Notes: generated from the letters alone by a model not told the origin. Positions 24,051 through 35,446 are shown, numbered from the stretch's first letter. The stretch: 64,000 nucleotides of DNA from Antilocapra americana (GCA_007570785.1 ML660774.1:12547970-12611969); one strand, 5' to 3'. Made by a program: numbers and translations.

Positions 24051-24472
24051 ACACAGGGCTACCTAAGATGATGGGTTCTAGTGAAGAGTCCTAACAAAAC
24101 ATGGTCCATAGAAGGAGAACATGGCAACCCACTCCAGTATTCCCTAGAGAACCCCATGGATGAACAGTGTGAAAAGACACAAAGATATGACTACAGAAGA
24201 TGAAGCACCCAGGTTGGAAGGTGTCCAATATGCTACTGGGTAAGAGTGGAGGGCAATTACTGATAGCTTCAGATAGAATGAAGCAGCTGGGCCAAAGGAG
24301 AAATGACACTCAATTGTGAGTGTGTCTAGTGGTGAAATAAAATCCAGTGCTGTCAAGAACATTATTGTCTAAGAACCTGGAGTGTTAGGTCCTTGAATCA
24401 AGGTAAATTTGATGTGATCAAGCAGGAGGGGGCAAGATTGAGCATTGACATTGTAGGAATCAGTGAACTAAA

Positions 24473-24784
24473 ATGGAAGGAATGGATGAATTTAACTCAG
24501 ATGACCATTATATCTGCTACTGTGGACAAGAATTCCTTAGAAGAAATGGAATAGTCCTCATAATCTACAAGAGAGTCCAAAATGCAATACTTGGGTGCAA
24601 TCTCAAAAATGACAAAATGATCTTGGTTCATTTCCAAGGCAAATCATTCAACATCACAGTAATCCAAGTCAATGTCCCAACCACTAATACCAAAGAAACT
24701 GAAGTTGACTGGTTCTTTGAAGACCTACAAGACCTTCTAGAATTAACACCAAGAAAAGATGTCCTTTCTCATCATAGAAATTAG
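24473..24784 (+). pseudogene. BovB endonuclease N-terminal remnant
   Basis: This 103-codon frame is the start of the apurinic-like (APE-type) endonuclease domain of the outer BovB. The blocks 'EFNSDDHYI', 'VIQVNVPTTNTKE' and 'DLQDLLELTPRKDVL' are in family order. The frame shifts and hits a stop exactly where the catalytic GDWN-type motif should follow, so the enzyme is broken. It matters only as part of the retrotransposon. Confidence 0.8.
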
Positions 24785-27210
24785 AATGCAAAAGCAGGAA
24801 GTCACGAGATTCCTAGAATAACAGGCAAATTTGGCCTTCGAGTACAAAACGAAATGGGGCAAAGGCTAACAGAGTTTTGTCAAGAGAACACATGGGTCAT
24901 ACCAAACATCCTTTTCCAACAACACAAGAAATGACTCCATATATGGATATCAACAAATGATCAATACTAAAATCAGATTTATTATGTTCTTTGCAGCCAA
25001 TAATGTATAAGCTCTATATAGTAAGCAGAAACAAGACTTGGAGCTGACTGTGGCTCAGATAATCAGCTCCTTATTGCAAAATTCAGGCTTAAATTGAAGA
25101 AAGTGGGGAAAACCACTAGGCCATTCAGGTATGACCTAAATTAAACCCCTTATGATTATACAGTGGAGGTGATGAATAGCTTTAAGGGATTAGACCTGGT
25201 AGACAGAGTACCTGAACAGAAGTTTGTAACATTGTACAGGAGGCAGTGACCAAAACCATCCCAAGGAAAAGAAATGCAAGAAGACAAAGCTGTTGTCTGA
25301 GAAAGATTTATAAATAGCTGAGGAAAGAAGAGAAGAAAAAAGCAAGAGAAAAAGAGAAAAATGAACCCAACTGAATGCAAAGTTCCAGAAAATAGCAAGG
25401 ATAGATAAGACGGCCTTTTTAAATGAACAATGCAAAGAAATAGAGGAAAACAATAGAATGAGAAAGACTAGAGAGCTCTTTAAAAAAACAATTGGAGATA
25501 CCAAGGGCATATATCATGCAAAGATGGACATGATGAAGGAGAGAAACAGTAAGGACCCAGCAGAAAAATAAGAGATTAAGAATAGGTAGTAAGAATACAC
25601 AGAAGAAGTAAGCAAAAAAGTCTTAATGACCTGGATAACCACAATGGTGTTGTCACTAACCTAGAGCTATACATCCTGGAGTGTAAAGTCAAGTGGACCT
25701 TAGGAATCATTACTATGAACAAAGCTAGTGAGAGAGATATAATTCCAGCTGAGCTATTTCAAATCCTCAAAGATGATGCTGTTAAAGTACTGCTCTCAAT
25801 ATGCCAGCAACTTTGGAAATTCAGCAGTGGCCACAGGACTGGAAAAGATCAGTTCTCATTCTAATTCCAAAGAAGAGCAATGTCAAAGAATGTACAAACT
25901 ACACTGCAATTGTGCTCATTTCACATGCTAGCAAAGTTACGGTCAGAATCCTTCAAGCTAGGCTTCAGCAGTACATGAACTGAGAACTTCCAGATGTATA
26001 AGCTGCATTTAGTAAAGGAAGAAGAACCAGAGATCAAATTGCCAGCATCTGAAGTTTATAGAGAGATTATAAAGAAAGCAAGAGAATTCTAGAAAAACAT
26101 CTACTTCTACTTCATTTACTGCTCTAAACCTTTGGCTGTGTGGATCACAACAAACTGTGATCTTAAAATTCTTAGAGATGGGAATACCAAACCACCTTAC
26201 CTGTCTCCTGAGAAACCTGTATGCAGGTCAAGAAAGCAACAGTTACAACTGGATATGAAACAATGGATTTGTTCAAAACTGGGAAAGGAGTACGTCAAGG
26301 CTGTATGTTGTCATCATGCTTATTTAACATATTCTATTTACATCATGTGAAATGCCAGGCTAGATGCATCACATGCTGGAATCAAGATTGCTGTAAGGAA
26401 TATGAACAACTTCAGGTATGCAGATAATACCACCCTTATGGCAGAAAGTGAAGAGCAACTAAAGAGCCTCTTGATGAGAATGAAAGAAGAGAGTGAAAAG
26501 GCTGACTTGAATCTCAGCATTCGAAAAACTAAGATCATGACATCCAGTCCTACCACTTCATGGAAGATAGAAAGGGAAAAGTTGGAAACATGACAGCTTT
26601 TATTTTCTTGGGCTCCAAAATCACTGTGGATAGTGACTGAAACTGTGAAAGTAAAAGGAGCTTACTCTTCAGAAGGAAAGCTATGGCAAACTGCAACAAC
26701 ATACTAAAAAGGAGAGACATCACTTTGCCAACAAAGGTCTGTTTAGTGAAAGCTATGGTTTTTCCAGTGGTCCTGCACAAATGTGAGAGTTGGACCATAA
26801 AGAAAGCTGAGCGCTAAAGAACTGATGCTTTCAAACTGTGGTGCTGGAGCAGACTCTTGAGAGTCCTTGGACAGCAAGGAGATCAAACTAGTCAATCCTA
26901 AAGGAAATCAACCCTGAATATTCATTGGAAGAACTAATGCTGAAGCTGAAACTCCAATACTTTGACTGAAACTCCAATATTTTCCAATGAGTTTGGAAAA
27001 TACCCTGATGCTGAGAAAGACTGAAGACAAAAGGAAAAGGGGGTGGCAGAGGATGAGATGGTTAGATAGCATCACTGACTTAATGGGCATGAATTTGAGC
27101 AAACTTCAGGAGATGATGGAGGAAAGAACAGCCTGGTATGCTTCAGTCTATGGGATTGCAAAGAGTTGGACATGACTTAACGACCTGACAACAAAAACAT
27201 ATAGAAGCAG

Positions 27211-28179
27211 ATAAAAAGAAAATACAGTGAGTTCTGATGTTAGTTTCCAGTTCTCCTTCTCCTAGAATCTGGTGACCTAGTGTGGTCACAGAGCAGCCTT
27301 CATGTGGGTCTAGCCTGGGTTGACGTCTGCGATCTTCCTCTTGGCTCAAGCTGCCTGGTCAGCGTTGGTGCTGCCAGCTTCATTGCCTGCTACTATTGCT
27401 GTTACCCTGCTGCTTTCTTTTTTCCAGCACTGTGCACTATTCCTGGGTTCTCCCTACCAGGTGTTAGTGTTCTGTGGTGCCAGTGGGCATGGCAAAGGAC
27501 GTTTTGACCATCTCTTGATAGAAAGTAGGATCCCTCCCTCTTTGAGCACCATGAAGTGCCCATGAAATATAAACCAAAGACTTGTCCCCAAAAGAATCAG
27601 ATCTAAAAATTAGCTCGTTAGTGTTTTTTTTTTTTTCCTACATGTCCTATTGGAACTGGAATGTGATTAAATAAATGAGATTAAAAAAATGTAAGACTCT
27701 GACAGGTATGGAAGATGAAAATCATTTGTCTGTTCTGATCCCATGCCAGAGACCCCTTTCCTCTATTATACTTCTCAGGAAATAATAACTTTTCAGATAC
27801 TCGAAGGGATCTACAAAACTTGCTAACATCACTATACACAGCTGAAGTGAACAGTAAGGGACTGCTGCTTTTACTTGGTGGGTATCCTTTCCTCCTCTGC
27901 TTTGTGTCTGAAGCTAGAGATAAGGGATCTAGGGAAAAGGATTAAGAAAAACAAATCACTTAAACATAGAGTCTTCCCTCAAGGTTATACAGTATGAAAG
28001 AGATCATGAGTATTAGTGGAAGATATTGAGATTAACAGAAGATTAATAATAGAATATTATAGAAAGCAGACCTATCTTACAAAAAGGAAAAGATTAATCT
28101 TCCATATGTTATGTATGCTGTTACAATAACCCCGTTTGTTTTTCATTTGACTTCTCTTTTTCTTTTGTAATGTCCTAGA
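27211..28179. other. Upstream flank of MSR1
   Basis: No repeat or gene is recognised. A less AT-rich patch at 27280-27560 contains overlapping short frames (27280-27507, 27320-27565) that look like chance. The DNA then becomes AT-rich up to the MSR1 promoter. Confidence 0.4.
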
Positions 28180-28356
28180 TGGAAAGAGGAATGAGTTATC
28201 TGACAAATTTAGATTCTGCAAACTTGTGCACTGAGGAGAGTATTATTGAAATGCACTGTTAAGAAAGATTTTCAACATACAAATGTGTCATTTCCTTTCT
28301 TCTTGTGCCTTGCTGAAATATTATGTGATAAAGGCTTTAGGTTTCAATTGTTACAA
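28180..28356 (+). promoter_or_regulatory. MSR1: MSR1 promoter with PU.1 and AP-1/ETS motifs
   Basis: Two motifs known from macrophage scavenger-receptor promoters are visible upstream of exon 1. A PU.1-type purine box AAAGAGGAAT is at 28183-28192, about 165 bases before exon 1. An AP-1-like TGTGTCA (28284-28290) lies directly against an ETS core TTTCC (28291-28295), about 65 bases before exon 1. The spacing fits the published human promoter as I remember it: distal PU.1, proximal AP-1/ETS composite. An AT-rich stretch at 28317-28332 sits where a TATA-like element would be, but no canonical TATA box is present. Confidence 0.7.
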
Positions 28357-28399
28357 GAGGGAAGTGGATAAATCAGTGCTGCCGTCTTTAGGACATATG
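28356..28399 (+). other. MSR1: MSR1 exon 1 (5' UTR)
   Basis: The sequence 'gaagtggataaatcagtgct' followed by 'ctttaggac' closely matches the 5' UTR of human MSR1 mRNA as I remember it. The exon ends at 28399 before a usable donor (atg|gtaaaa, GT at 28400-28401). The 5' boundary is approximate and rests on resemblance to the human transcript start. The exon is non-coding for MSR1, but its last three bases are ATG (see the uORF entry). A 91-codon frame running across this area (28283-28558) is a chance frame. Confidence 0.75.
28397..28399 (+). promoter_or_regulatory. Upstream AUG at exon 1-exon 2 junction (uORF start)
   Basis: If exon 1 (ending ...acatATG) is joined to exon 2 (starting AAGT), the mRNA reads ATG AAG TAT GGC ACA GTG GGA TGA, with the stop at 36565-36567. 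This 7-codon upstream ORF overlaps the MSR1 AUG (36551) in another frame. Its context is weak (C at -3, A at +4). The MSR1 AUG has a good context (A at -3, G at +4), so leaky scanning would still allow translation. The call depends on the predicted donor position. Confidence 0.5.
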
Positions 28400-28644
28400 G
28401 TAAAAGAAGTTTTACTTATATTTTTTCCCAAATTGCTTCTATTGACTATATGGGTCTACTCTGTGTATTTTTCTGTGTCTAAATGTGTGTGTATATGTGA
28501 TGAGAGAGTTGTTTACCTATGTGATCAGTACTTTTTGGTACAATTTTTTATTCTATAACTAATAACTTGGTTTGATTGTTTCAATGATAGAGATTTCTGC
28601 TAGGTTTTCTGTGGGTGAAAAATGTATATATGTGCATAAATGCA

Positions 28645-28680
28645 TATGAAATATATATAATATATATTTTGTAAGTTGAA
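28645..28680. repeat. AT-rich low-complexity run
   Basis: Short 'atatatataatatatatt' type sequence in intron 1. Confidence 0.6.
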
Positions 28681-28809
28681 CTAGCAAGAAATTTGGGGCA
28701 CATAAATGTGCATATTTTGTTATAAATTATTGGCTTTACTCAGTGTGATTAAATATATCTTAGTCTCACCTTAGTTTTTACATAATACTTTTGACTTTAA
28801 TACTTTTAT

Positions 28810-29060
28810 TACCTCTGTTGCTCATATAACAAATATTGATTGGGCATCTACTGTGTGCACTTTCCTGAACTAGATATAGGGAAGGGATATAAAAAATAAA
28901 AGTCACTGTCTTTAGGAAAATCAAGACCTAAGGCAAACTGGCATAATATAATTTGAGCACCATAAGAGGTGTGCAAGTGCTGTATGTAACTACTATGAGA
29001 ATACAAGAGTGGCCAAAATTACTTCAAGAGGAGAAAGAAGAATCTTCATGGAGCTGTTAG
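28810..29060 (+). repeat. Old mammalian repeat, family unresolved
   Basis: 'aacaaatattgattgggcatctactgtgtgc' and the following text resemble the 'tattgagcacctactatgtgcc' head shared by several old mammalian repeats. I cannot assign the family. Confidence 0.4.
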
Positions 29061-29164
29061 AATTTACATTGGCATAAAATGCAATTAGCATTCTCATTAG
29101 CCCTGTGAAAATAGTGATAGAAAAGTCATAAAACTAAGATTATAAATGTTTTACACAGGGGTTA

Positions 29165-29330
29165 GGAGCTATTTTTCTGGTCATACACTGCCTACCTTCA
29201 AGTCCCAATTCCCCCGTTCCCTAGTTGTGTAACATTAACTGAATACTTTAATGTTTTAGGTCTTGGTTTCCCAACTTGTAAAATAGAGAACATATCTCAT
29301 GGTGCTGTTGTGAGGATAAAATAAGAAAAC
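29165..29330 (-). repeat. MIR SINE, inverted
   Basis: 'ccctagttgtgtaacattaac', 'ggtcttggtttcccaacttgt', 'aaaatagagaac' and 'gctgttgtgaggataaaataag' form the inverted MIR pattern. Confidence 0.7.
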
Positions 29331-29902
29331 TTCATATTAAAAAAAAAGTGATGGTTTAAAATAATGGTGATTCATTTGTTCGTGGTTGTCTATGAATCAG
29401 ATGATTTATAAAAATTATTTTAATCCTCATATAATTTTAAAATTCATATTATAACCAAATATATTTATGTATATATAATATATATCTGAGATATCACTTA
29501 AATCTCACTAAAATCTAAATGATTCTAAAATAAACATTGTTACTGAACAGTGGTGAATTTGGTTTAAAACATAAGTGACTAGAATCTCTGTAAATGTGTA
29601 CAGTCCTTTTAAAGAGAAGTCAGACAGTGGATCCTAAGAAGTTTGAGATAGTATTCCTGTTATCTGATAGTTCAACATACAATGAATTAGCCTAAAGAAA
29701 CATTTAGGCTAAAAAGAAGAAACCTAAATTATTCAAATATTTCCAGCAGCAGCATCTTTATCAGTAAAACATTGCCCTTCAAAAGGCAGGGAACATATCT
29801 TTTTTGAAGAATTATAAGAAGAGGGCTGCATAAATAAGGTACATATATTCAATAAGTTATTATGTGGCCCATCATTTTAAACTTGAAAAAATAATTTCAA
29901 GT

Positions 29903-30197
29903 GTCAGTTCAGTTCAGTCGCTCAGTCGTGTCCTACTCTTTGCGATCCCATGAATTGCAGCACACCAGGCCTCCCTGTCCATCACCAACTCCCGGAGTCT
30001 ACCGAAACCCATGTCCATCGAGTCGGTGATGCCATTCAGCCACCTCATCCTCTGTCGTCCCCTTCTTTTCCTGCTCCCAATCCTTCCCAGCATTAGGGTC
30101 TTTTCCAATGAGTCAACGCATGAGGTGGCCAAAGTACTGGAGTTTCAGCTTCAACATCAGTCCTTCCAATGAACACCCAGGACTGATCTCCTTGCAG
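29903..30197 (-). repeat. BovB LINE 3' fragment, inverted
   Basis: BovB 3' end on the minus strand ('cagttcagttcagtcgctcag' to 'gactgatctccttgcag'). Direct repeats ttcaagt at 29896-29902 and 30198-30204 mark the insertion. The 72-codon minus frame (29914-30132) is the decayed C-terminus of its ORF. Confidence 0.85.
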
Positions 30198-30204
30198 TTC
30201 AAGT

Positions 30205-31014
30205 ATAGAGATACTGTTATGAATTTAAGGGAAATACATAAAACCAGATGATAATGCACATTGTAGTATCAATTTGTAACATGGATACACTCATTTTTTT
30301 TCTTATATTGGGATGATGGAATGATAGAAATCTTGTCCCAACTTGTCTTCAATAGTGTTACAATATTTTTATAATAAAAACAGGAATAAAGAAAAGTATA
30401 TTTCCAAACAGAATAATACTGAATTTCTTTCATTAAGGTTTTCCTGTTGTAGCTTCTGTAAACTTTTCACCCTCTTCATGAAGAGCTGATACTGCAGAGA
30501 GGCGTTTCACTTCTCATGAGAATGTGCTTTTAATAGATTACATACACTCAGAAGATTTTGCAGTTCTTTGTCAGTGCATTGACATTTGATAGGAAACCCT
30601 AACATTATGTGAGGTTACTTTTTCTTTCAACTTTGGAAAAAGCAGTTAAAGCCTCATTTGGATTGTGTGAATTGTCCGCTGGCTTCTAACTAAGTCTCAC
30701 ATATATGTTTGCTAACATTCCTAAACAAACAGCGCTGATAGAGTAAGGAACGGAAGGAATCCGGTAAGTTTAACAGATCCCTCTGAGGCAAAAGTGGGAA
30801 CCTTGGGGGTGAGATTTTTTTGTTTCAGTTTCCTGTTGACATGGGATTCAGAGAAAAACCTTTCATTTCCCAATAGATAGCAGAACAGTTTTTTACATTT
30901 CTGCATTTCACTAATGCAAACTTTCCTTGAAGCATGACTCCAGGTATAAAATCCAGTCATCTTGAAAACTATTTTGTCTTTCATTTATTTGTGGAATTTC
31001 TCCTAATGTTCTTA
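30205..31014. other. MSR1 intron 1, nothing recognised
   Basis: Unique-looking intronic sequence without a recognised repeat. The 87-codon minus frame at 30721-30984 has no family match. Confidence 0.4.
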
Positions 31015-31206
31015 TGTACATGATGAACACCTACTAAGTGACAGGAGCTCTCTATTCATTGAACCAAAGAGATAAAAACCCCTGAATCATGAATTTAACT
31101 TGAGTGAGAAGAGACAAACAATACACAAGATAAATAAGGGAAATGTATTTCATGTTGGATGGTGATAAATTGGGGGTGGGGGCAGATCAAGGCAAGAAGG
31201 AGAAGA

Positions 31207-31216
31207 GGAAGTGAAA
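31207..31216 (+). promoter_or_regulatory. ETS-IRF composite motif in MSR1 intron 1
   Basis: GGAAGTGAAA is a perfect match to the ETS-IRF composite element consensus GGAANNGAAA, bound by PU.1 with IRF4 or IRF8 in macrophages and B cells. It sits 2.8 kb downstream of exon 1, in non-L1 sequence. One perfect 10-mer can occur by chance; whether it works is inference. Confidence 0.35.
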
Positions 31217-31326
31217 GAGGTAGGTTGCCATTTCAGATCTGATGCTGGAGAAAAGTCTGTCTGAGTGAGGGAGATGGGAAGGTATTTATAGGATTTGAGC
31301 AGACTGATACAATCTGACTTACTTTT

Positions 31327-33861
31327 TTAAAAAATGAATTTATGTATTTTAATTGGAGGCTAATTACTTTACAATATTGTAGTGGTTTTTGCCATACATT
31401 GACATGAATCAGCCATGCATGTACATGTGTTCCCCATCCTGAACACCCCCCCCACCTCCCTCCCCATCCCATCCCTCAGGGTCATCCCAAGGCATCGGCC
31501 CTGAGCACCCTGTCTCATGCATTGAACCTGGACTAGTGATCTATTTCACATATGGTAATATATATGTTTCAGTGCTATTCTCTCAAATCATTTCACTGTC
31601 ACTTTCTCCCACAGAGTCCAAAAGTCTATTCTTTACATCTGGTTCTCTTTTGCTGTCTCGCATATAGGGTCATCGTTACCATCTTTCTAAATTCCATATA
31701 TATGCATTAATATACTGTATTGGTGTTTTTCTTTCTGACTTACTTCACTCTGTATAATAGGCTCCAGTTTCATCCACCTCATTAGAACAGATTCAAATGC
31801 ATTCTTTTTAATAGTTGAGTAAAATTCCATTATGTATATGTACCACAGCTTTCTTATCCATTCGTCTGCCGATGGACGTCTAGGTTGCTTCCATGTCCTG
31901 GCTATTGTAAACAGTGCTGCGATGAGCATTGGGGTACACGTGTCTCTTTCAATTCTGGTTTCCTCAGTGTGTATGCCCAGCAGTGGGATTGCTGGGTCAT
32001 ATGGCAGCTCTATTTCCAATTTTTAAAGGAATCTCCACTCTGTTCTCCATAGTGGCTGGACTAGTTTGCATTCCCACCAACAGTGAAAGAGGGTTCCCTT
32101 TTCTCCACATCTCTCCAGCATTTATTGTTTGTAGACTTTTTGATAGCAGCCATTCTGACCAGCATGAGATGGTACTTCATCATGGTTTTGATGTGCATTT
32201 CTCTGATAATTAGTGATGTTGAGCATCCTTTCATGTGTTAGCCATCTGTATGTCTTCTTTGGAGAAATGTCTCTTCAGTTCTTTGGTCCATGTTTTGATT
32301 GAGTCATTTATTTTTCTAGAATTTAGCTGCATGAGCTGCTTGTATATTTTTGAGATTAATTCTTCGTCAGTTGCTTTGTTTGCTATTATTTTCTCCCATT
32401 CTGAAGGCTGTCTTCCCACCTTGCTTATAGTTTACTTCATTGTGCAAAAATTTTTAAGTTTGATTAGGTCCCATTTGTTTATTTTTGCTTTTATTTCCAT
32501 TACTCTGGGAGGTGGATCATAGAGGATCCTGATGTGATTTATGTTAAAGAGTGTTTTGCCTATGTTTTCCTCTAGGAGTTTTATAATTTCTGGTCTTACA
32601 TTTAGATCTTTAATCCATTTTGAGTTTATTTTTGTGTATGATGTTAGAAAGTGTTCTAGTTTCATTCTTTTACAAGTGGTTGACCAGTTTATGACTGAGC
32701 AAACGAACTGAACTGTCCAGTTTTCCCAGCACCACTTGTTGAAGAGATTGTCTTTTCTCCATTGTATATTCTTGCCTCCTTTATCAGAGATAAGGTGTCC
32801 ATAGGTGCGTGGATTTATCTCTGGGCTTTCTATTTTGTTCCATTGATCTATATCTATATTGATCTATATAGATCTTTGTACCAGTGACATACTGTCTTGA
32901 TGACTGTAGCTTTGTAGTATAGTCTGAAGTCAGGTTGATTCCTCCAGTTCTTCATTCTCAAGATTTCTTTGGCTATTCGAGGTATTTTTGTGTTTCCATA
33001 CAAATTGTGAAATTATTTGTTCTAGTTCTGTGAAAAATACCATTGGTAGCTTGATAGGGATTCCATTGAATCCATAGATTGCTTTGGGTAGTATACTCAT
33101 TTTCACTATATTGATTCTTCTGATTCATGAACATGGTTTATTTCTCCATCTATTTGTGTTATCTTTGATTTCTTTCATCAGTGTTTTATAGTTTTCTATA
33201 TATAGGTCTTTTGTTTCTTTAGGTAGATTTATTCCTACGTATTTTATTCTTTTCATTGCAATGGTGGATGGGATTGTTTCCTTAATTTCTCTTTCTGTTT
33301 TCTCATTGTTAGTGTATAGGAATGCAAGGGTTTTCTGTGTGTTAATTTTATATCCTGCAACTTTACTATATTCATGATTAGCTCTAGTAATTTTCTGGTG
33401 GAGTCTTTAGGGTTTTCTATATAGAGGATTATGTCATCTGCAAACAATGAGAATTTTACTTTTTCTTTTCCAATCTGGATTCCTTTCATTTATTTTTCTT
33501 CTCTGATTGCTGTGGCTAATACTTCCAAAACTATGTTTAATAGTAGTGGTGACAGTGGGCACCCTTGTCTTATTCCTGACTTTAGGGGGAATGCTTTCAA
33601 ATTTTCACCATTGGGAATAATGTTTGCTGTGAGTTTATCATATATGGCTTTTATTATGTTGAGGCATGTTCCTTCCATGCCTCCTTTCTGTAGGGTTTTT
33701 TATCATAAATGGATGCTGAATTTTGTCAAAGGCTTTCTCTGCCTCTATTAAGATAATCATATTGTTTTTATCTTTCAATTTGTTAATGTGGTGTATCACC
33801 TTGATTTGCAAATATTGAAAAATCCTTGCATCCCTGGAATAAAGCCCACTGGTCATGTTGT
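31327..33861 (-). repeat. L1 LINE, 5'-truncated, inverted (2.5 kb)
   Basis: A ruminant L1 on the minus strand. The 3' UTR is on the left ('ttggaggctaattactttac'). The ORF2 C-terminus (31687-32019: 'PYDPAIPLLGIH', 'NAFESVLMRWMKLEP') and then the RT palm with the '[14 protein letters not shown]' active site (33253-33489) and '[20 protein letters not shown]' (33490-33678) follow to the right. It is truncated upstream of the palm. The 16-base direct repeat aatctgacttactttt at 31311-31326 and 33862-33877 marks the insertion. Several stops break ORF2, so it is dead. Confidence 0.92.
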
Positions 33862-33946
33862 AATCTGACTTACTTTTAAAGAGGACCAATTTAGAAGCTG
33901 TGTGGAAAATAAAATGGAAGGATTAACATGAAGCTGAGAGACCTAT

Positions 33947-34239
33947 GAAAAGGTGAAAGTGAAAGTCACTCAGTCATGTATGACTCTTTGCGACCCAATG
34001 GACTATACAGTCTATGGAATTCTCCAAGCCAGGATACTAAAGTGGGTAGCCTTTCCCTTCTCCAGGGGATCTTCCCAACCCAGGCATCAAACTCAGGTCT
34101 CCCACATTGTACACAGATTCTTTACCGGTAGAACCACCAGGGAAGCCCAAGAATACTGGATCTTTCTGACCCAGGAATTGAACTGGAGTCTCCTGCACTG
34201 CAGGTGGATTCTTTACCAACTGAGCTATCAGGGAAGCTG
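33947..34239 (-). repeat. Bov-tA SINE with two tRNA heads, inverted
   Basis: An inverted Bov-tA whose tRNA-like end is present twice: 'tctttaccggtagaaccaccagggaagccc', then 'tctttaccaactgagctatcagggaagc'. The 11-base direct repeat gagagacctat at 33936-33946 and 34240-34250 flanks it. Short frames across it on both strands are non-coding. Confidence 0.88.
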
Positions 34240-34597
34240 GAGAGACCTATTGGGAGCTATTAAATTAGCCCAGTATTATAATAACAAGATATGATATAAA
34301 TGGATGGCATGCCAACATCAGAAACCCTGGAAGAAGAAAAGTTAGGTTAATGTGGAAAATACCCCATTGTAGCTAGCTGTATTATATATATATATTTTTT
34401 TTACAAAGATATTCCCATCTAGAAAACTGAGTAATATAAGAATGTTTCCTTTGTATGTAAGTGAAAATGGCATCATAATATCTCAGCTATTGGGACCAGA
34501 ACCAGAGTCAAACACATTGAGAAGGGACCTGTGAGCAGACTGACAGGAAAATATTTCTAGGTGCATAGCAGGGATACCTAAATGTATGCTTGGCTGT

Positions 34598-34700
34598 TGA
34601 TTTGTTAAGACTGTGGGCTTCCAATGTAGGGAACATAGGTTTGTTCCCTAGACAGAGAGCTAAGATCCTGCATGCCATAGGATGCAGCAAAAAAAAAAGA
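34598..34700 (+). repeat. CHR-2-like tRNA SINE
   Basis: 'gttaagactgtgggcttcc', 'ataggtttgttccctagac' and 'gatcctgcatgccatagg' followed by an A run match the artiodactyl tRNA-Glu SINE layout. Confidence 0.6.
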
Positions 34701-35446
34701 GTAGACTTTGTGAGCCCATCCTTTATAAACTGAGTTCAAATGTTAAAAGCTTTGCCAGAGTCCCAATGCTTTGAACTGTGGTTTTAAAAAGAATTTAACT
34801 GTTTCATTGTCACCTCATTTTTGAAAGTTATGTTTTTTATTTGTTTCCCATGACAAGTAAAAAACTGTCATCCAAATCAAATAATAGAGTGAATTAAAAA
34901 GAGGAAAAATGGCAGGAGAGTCTGGGTCTGAATTAATTAGTTTGGTTTCCTATAATAGTCAGTGTTTATCTAGTTTCACCTCTGCCTAAGAAAAGGGGAT
35001 GTCGTTGTAACTTCCCCCTCTGCCAGCTTCCTCCACAGTGACCGGAGCATTTAAAGAATACACTCCCTGGTTAGATCAACCAGACTTACAAAAAACTGAA
35101 ACTGATGTACAGAATGATATATGTACAAACTGGAAAATAAAATAACTCCTTGGAAATACATATTTTTTAATATATTGACAGGAACTGCCACATCCTTATT
35201 TTCAGTACCTCTTCCCAAAGCAGGATGAACATTTGCATATGAATGACTGTCCATTTTCTGGAGGAGATAAGAGTTAAGTGTCCTGAAGCTGCCAGGGTGC
35301 CCAGTAGCAACTTCAGCTGTGCTAAATCCATAACTCAGCATTAGAGAAAGTAAACAATGATCAGAAGATGTTGGCTTTATGCTAAACTTATCAATCAAAT
35401 GAACTGAACTGTTCCCAAGAAAAAAATCACACAGTTTCTTTTGACC
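34701..35446. other. MSR1 intron 1, nothing recognised
   Basis: Unique-looking sequence. The 115-codon minus frame at 35051-35398 has no recognisable domain, signal peptide or family resemblance and is not called. Confidence 0.4.

Larger units (their letters stand above)
22551..27202 (+). repeat. Full-length BovB LINE, split by another BovB
   Basis: The outer BovB starts at 22551 ('tcccttcatgagtcacagcc'), is interrupted at 22614, and resumes at 24061. The 5' UTR is followed by the endonuclease (EN) region (about 24470-25100), linker, reverse transcriptase ('RYADNTTL' at 26402-26593) and the 'catgacttaacgacctgac' 3' end. Removing the inner insertion and one copy of its duplication leaves about 3.2 kb, the usual length of a complete BovB. 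Direct repeats agaagcag at 22543-22550 and 27203-27210 are a likely target-site duplication. All frames are broken, so it is inactive. Confidence 0.85.
31015..34290. repeat. Old repeat interrupted by L1 and Bov-tA
   Basis: Three separated pieces (31015-31326, 33878-33946, 34251-34290) read continuously once the two insertions are removed. The joined text ('gagcagactgatacaatctg' ... 'ttagaagctgtgtgg' ... 'cctattgggagctattaaa') resembles an old mammalian interspersed repeat that I cannot name. Both inserts have their own target-site duplications. Confidence 0.5.

Noticed and set aside
1..28000. A second protein-coding gene upstream of MSR1
   Set aside because: All frames over 100 codons there are in BovB copies or overlap each other without family resemblance (for example 4580-4894). 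No exon chain could be built.
28283..28558. 91-codon + frame across MSR1 exon 1
   Set aside because: It runs through the promoter AP-1/ETS motif, the 5' UTR and the donor into the intron. There is no family resemblance and exon 1 explains the conserved part.
33253..33889. FADD-box frames as an active L1 or a retron-like RT
   Set aside because: They are three separate broken pieces of a 5'-truncated mammalian L1 with target-site duplications. No retron or group II intron RNA or partner genes are present.
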